Source of the DNA: Phycisphaerales bacterium | GTDB lineage: Bacteria > Planctomycetota > Phycisphaerae > Tepidisphaerales > Tepidisphaeraceae | Reading direction: 5' to 3' | Length of the DNA stretch: 64,000 nt | Assembly (NCBI GenBank): GCA_020853095.1 | Contig: JADYZN010000061.1 | Span: 1 to 64,000, forward strand | Part shown: piece after piece, positions 61,808 through 64,000 of the stretch | Layout of the letters: each line of letters opens with the position of its first letter | Position numbering within the stretch: position 1 is the stretch's first letter | Translations under genes and position numbers: made by a program | Notes under the pieces: model-generated | Databases searched by the model: none | What the model saw: only the letters and a program-made list of their open reading frames with translations | Told to the model about the DNA's origin: nothing

Positions 61808-62992
61808 TCAAAGGCCTGTCCCATGGCATCGCCGCCGTCGCAACACGATAAAAACGCCCGCGATCAGGAGCAGGCCGGCCGGTTCGGGGATTGACGTGTA
61901 GGGGGTGAATTGAAGCAGCAGATCGTTGCCATCCACGCCGATGTCAAACGTGCCGCCATCGAGGTCATTGGCGAATCCGCTCGCATCCACCGACAGCGCG
62001 CCGGGGGTATAGTTTGTGATGCCCTGTGTCTGGGCGATGACCCAGGATTGGGAGATCGTGTTGTCAAAACCCACCAGGGCGGCCGGCTGGTTGGAGCCGT
62101 CGATCGACAGCAAATCGACGCTGAAACCTGCGGCCGAGGCCAGATTCAGCGTGCCGTTGATTGCCAGCAAATCCCAGTTGGTTCCCGGCGTGCCGGCGGG
62201 GGCGTTGATTTCAAATTGATAGTTGCCGCCGGCAAACCAGTTCTGGTCGCCGGTGTGCAACGTGCCGATGCTGGAGCCGGGGGCGAGGGTTCCATGAAGG
62301 TCGATCGCGCCGGTGAGATGGCCGTTGCCGCCGAGGGTTCCCAGTGGATCGACCAGAACCGCCCCGCTGCCGGTGGCCGATGTGTTGACGGGGTTGTTGA
62401 TCCGCAGCACGCCGGCGCTGAGGGTGGTTCCGCCGGAATAGTCATTCAGACCGCCGGTCAGTTCCAGCGTGCCGCCGCCGGTCTTGGTCAATTTTCGGCC
62501 CGATCCGCTGATCTTGCCGGAGATGAGCAGCGTGTTGGACTCAGGTGTGCCCGGGGTTTGAATTTCAAACACCTGATCGGCGGCAAGGGTCAGGTTGACG
62601 CTGATGGTGTGTTGGCCGCTTGCCGATTCAACGGTCAACCCCGTTCCGCCGGCCGCGTTGAGGGTGATTGTTCTGGCGCTGGTGCTTCCTTTGATTGTGT
62701 AGGAATTGGCGGCATTGCCATTGAAGGCGAGACTGTCGATGGTGGTGCTGCTGCTGATGGTCACAGTCGGGTGTGTTGCGCCGACGGTACTGAAGGTCAC
62801 CAAATCATCGTCATCCGGCAGGTTGCTGGTGTTCTGATTGGCGTCCGGACGCAAAGACCAGTTGGTATTGCCGTTGTTTGATGAGTTCCAGGTCCCACTG
62901 ACGTCGCCATACCAATGAAATGGTTGGGAAGCAGCCATTGCCGACAAAGGACAACAAACCAACACCGCCCCAAAAAAAACGTGCCGAACCAT
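61808..62992 (-). CDS. PEP-CTERM autotransporter-repeat exported protein
   Basis: A 394-residue secreted protein with a signal peptide ending SAMAA (~residue 22). The body is built of Gly/Thr/Ser-rich beta-strands with the passenger-type signature LTKTGGGTLELTGGLNDYSG and GTTLSAGVLRINN, as in autotransporter-associated beta-strand repeats. The C-terminus is IPEPAGLLLIAGVFIVL followed by RRRR, a PEP-CTERM sorting signal in which Ile replaces the usual Val. GGAGG six bases before ATG 62992 fixes the start. Likely a surface adhesin-like or structural beta-helix protein. Confidence 0.82.
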   Translation of the reverse strand: MVRHVFFGAVLVCCPLSAMAASQPFHWYGDVSGTWNSSNNGNTNWSLRPDANQNTSNLPDDDDLVTFSTVGATHPTVTISSSTTIDSLAFNGNAANSYTIKGSTSARTITLNAAGGTGLTVESASGQHTISVNLTLAADQVFEIQTPGTPESNTLLISGKISGSGRKLTKTGGGTLELTGGLNDYSGGTTLSAGVLRINNPVNTSATGSGAVLVDPLGTLGGNGHLTGAIDLHGTLAPGSSIGTLHTGDQNWFAGGNYQFEINAPAGTPGTNWDLLAINGTLNLASAAGFSVDLLSIDGSNQPAALVGFDNTISQSWVIAQTQGITNYTPGALSVDASGFANDLDGGTFDIGVDGNDLLLQFTPYTSIPEPAGLLLIAGVFIVLRRRRCHGTGL

Positions 62993-63259
62993 GATATTCC
63001 TCCAACCTGATGTGCCGCCGATTTGCCAAAACATCCCCGGCGGGTGGGAGCCATTTTATTTGTCGAGGAAGAAAAGGAAAGAAAAATCTGCCACGGTTAG
63101 AAAATTATCCGCATAAAGCCCGGCTGGGCTGATTTTCAAAATCTTGCTTATTGTGGCTTGATTGTCGATGCCGTGATGGCCGCCAGAATAGTTCGATCCA
63201 GCTTAAATTCTTGAAATGGTGATCCAGATTTATTATGCATTCCATCAGATTTCACATGG

Positions 63260-63265
63260 TATAAT
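63260..63265 (+). promoter_or_regulatory. Extended -10 promoter of the VapBC-type operon
   Basis: TGGTATAAT is an extended -10 element whose TATAAT ends six bases before the antitoxin ATG (63272). Transcription would start at or next to the start codon, giving a leaderless mRNA. No good -35 box is seen. Confidence 0.55.
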
Positions 63266-63271
63266 GTGGAC

Positions 63272-63481
63272 ATGGCGGTTTCGATCCGCAAACATCTACG
63301 CTCAGATACGATCCATCTGCCCGAAGCGGCGGCGTTGGTGGGCAAGCATGTCCGAATCATTGTGATTGAAGAACCCACTCCCCTCCCGCGGCGGGACCTT
63401 TCCGCATTGGACCGGTTGGCCGGCAAGATCGACCTGGATTACGAAGCGATAGAGGATTTGCGTCGGCGGAGCGTTGCATGA
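63272..63481 (+). CDS. VapB-type antitoxin
   Basis: A 69-residue protein: MAVSIRKHLRSDTIHLPEAA followed by LVGKHVRIIVIEE resembles AbrB-like or small beta-type antitoxins next to PIN toxins, and LSALDRLAGKIDLDYEAIED is the toxin-binding tail. The ATG at 63272 is the first after a TATAAT box. Its stop overlaps the toxin start by four bases (ATGA). It should neutralise the toxin and repress the operon. Confidence 0.75.
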   Translation: MAVSIRKHLRSDTIHLPEAAALVGKHVRIIVIEEPTPLPRRDLSALDRLAGKIDLDYEAIEDLRRRSVA

Positions 63482-63867
63482 TCCTGGTCGATACCTCGGT
63501 CCTGGTCAGCTATCTCCGGTCGGCATCCCCCGCGATTCGGGAAGTGTTCGCCTCAACGGATTGCGGTATTTGTGGAGTGACCCGCGCGGAAATTCTGCAT
63601 GGTGCGCGGACTCCGGAGGATGCCAAAAGCCTCTGCGATGCGATGGATGTGTTTAATCAGGTTCCATTGCTACAGTCCACTTGGGATCACTTGGGGAATC
63701 ATCTGGCCGCTTTGCGGATAAAAGGTCTGCCCATGCCTTTTCAGGATGTGTTGTTGGCGACAATCGCCATCGACAATGACTTCATGCTGTGGTCGTATGA
63801 TGCTCACTTCCGGACAATTCAAGATGTCTTGAGCAATCTGAAGCTTTTCGACGGGCCTGTTGGATGA
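63478..63867 (+). CDS. vapC: PIN-domain VapC-type ribonuclease toxin
   Basis: A 129-residue PIN nuclease. The acidic residues of the active site are in ILVDTSVLVSYLR (first Asp), GVTRAEILHGA (Glu), FQDVLLATIAIDNDF (Asp) and the later YDAHFRTI. It cleaves specific tRNA or rRNA when free of its antitoxin. It is translated from an ATGA overlap with the antitoxin gene. It lies just outside the satellite and a PEP-CTERM gene. Confidence 0.92.
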   Translation: MILVDTSVLVSYLRSASPAIREVFASTDCGICGVTRAEILHGARTPEDAKSLCDAMDVFNQVPLLQSTWDHLGNHLAALRIKGLPMPFQDVLLATIAIDNDFMLWSYDAHFRTIQDVLSNLKLFDGPVG

Positions 63868-64000
63868 GATCGCAATGTGATGTCGTGCGATAACTGTACG
63901 GATCGATTCGTTTCCGGTTGTCGTTCCCGACATCGTTGCAAAGACGAGATACCCAGCAAACGTTTGTTGATTATCTCAATTTCACCGTCGCCAGCGCCAT

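Noticed and set aside
63971-64000. Possible 3' end of a minus-strand gene entering from the right edge (reads MALATVKLR then stop)
   Set aside because: Only ten codons are visible, which is not enough to support a gene call.

Overview
The window looks like a chromosomal segment of a Planctomycetota bacterium, most probably class Phycisphaerae. The reasons are PEP-CTERM proteins (VPEP followed by a hydrophobic stretch and Arg-rich tail), an H-X9-DG pseudopilin, exported proteins with low-complexity T/P/Q linkers (TTRPAT, ATQPS), many glycoside hydrolases and URO-D-fold proteins scattered among them, and housekeeping genes (infA, hemC, purD, rplU, gap) that sit alone rather than in the usual operons. 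This assignment is inference; no database was searched.

Left third (1-25.7 kb): a glycan-degradation region. A plus-strand operon (DUF6259-type hydrolase, GH43/32-like propeller, GH38 alpha-mannosidase, Asp-box sialidase-like protein) ends in a truncated enolase-superfamily gene and what reads like a transposase scar. A DegT aminotransferase follows. A minus-strand block then holds GH127, a URO-D-family protein, an ADP-ribosylglycohydrolase and a PhyH dioxygenase, divergent from an AraC-type and then a GntR/FCD regulator. A pseudopilin gene with an in-frame amber stop, three related PEP-CTERM genes, a TIM-barrel hydrolase-like gene, a frameshifted GH98-like gene, a PhyH remnant and a second URO-D paralogue complete the region. 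Three genes here are visibly broken, so this accessory area is in flux.

Middle (25.7-52.2 kb): mostly housekeeping. It contains tRNA-Pro(GGG), an exported cysteine-less IscA-fold protein, an SGNH hydrolase, infA, hemC, gmd, purD with a SpoU methyltransferase, a 190-bp MITE, another Asp-box protein, a GT39 transferase with a PAP2 phosphatase, an EamA-like protein, an SPOR-like lipoprotein, rdgB, UspA and a pyruvoyl-dependent arginine decarboxylase. An OMF/HlyD efflux pair without an inner-membrane pump, hicBA, an Ldh2-family dehydrogenase, rplU, a receiver-like/GGDEF pair, gap, threonine ammonia-lyase, a TPR protein and a PpiD/SurA-like chaperone follow.

Right (52.2-61.7 kb): a compact integrated element of about 9.5 kb in the 3' end of tRNA-Lys(CTT). 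It carries a tyrosine integrase with repeated putative arm sites, an AlpA-like HTH protein, a DUF2786-like protein, a primase-helicase, a P27-family small terminase, two small tandem paralogues, an HK97-type major capsid protein with its own terminator, and a divergently transcribed RHH/zinc-finger pair around a perfect palindrome. It also has an iteron-like cluster. It encodes no large terminase, portal, protease or tail, so it reads as a capsid-encoding phage satellite (PICI-like), the most interesting system in the window. Downstream are one PEP-CTERM autotransporter-repeat protein and a VapBC-type toxin-antitoxin pair.
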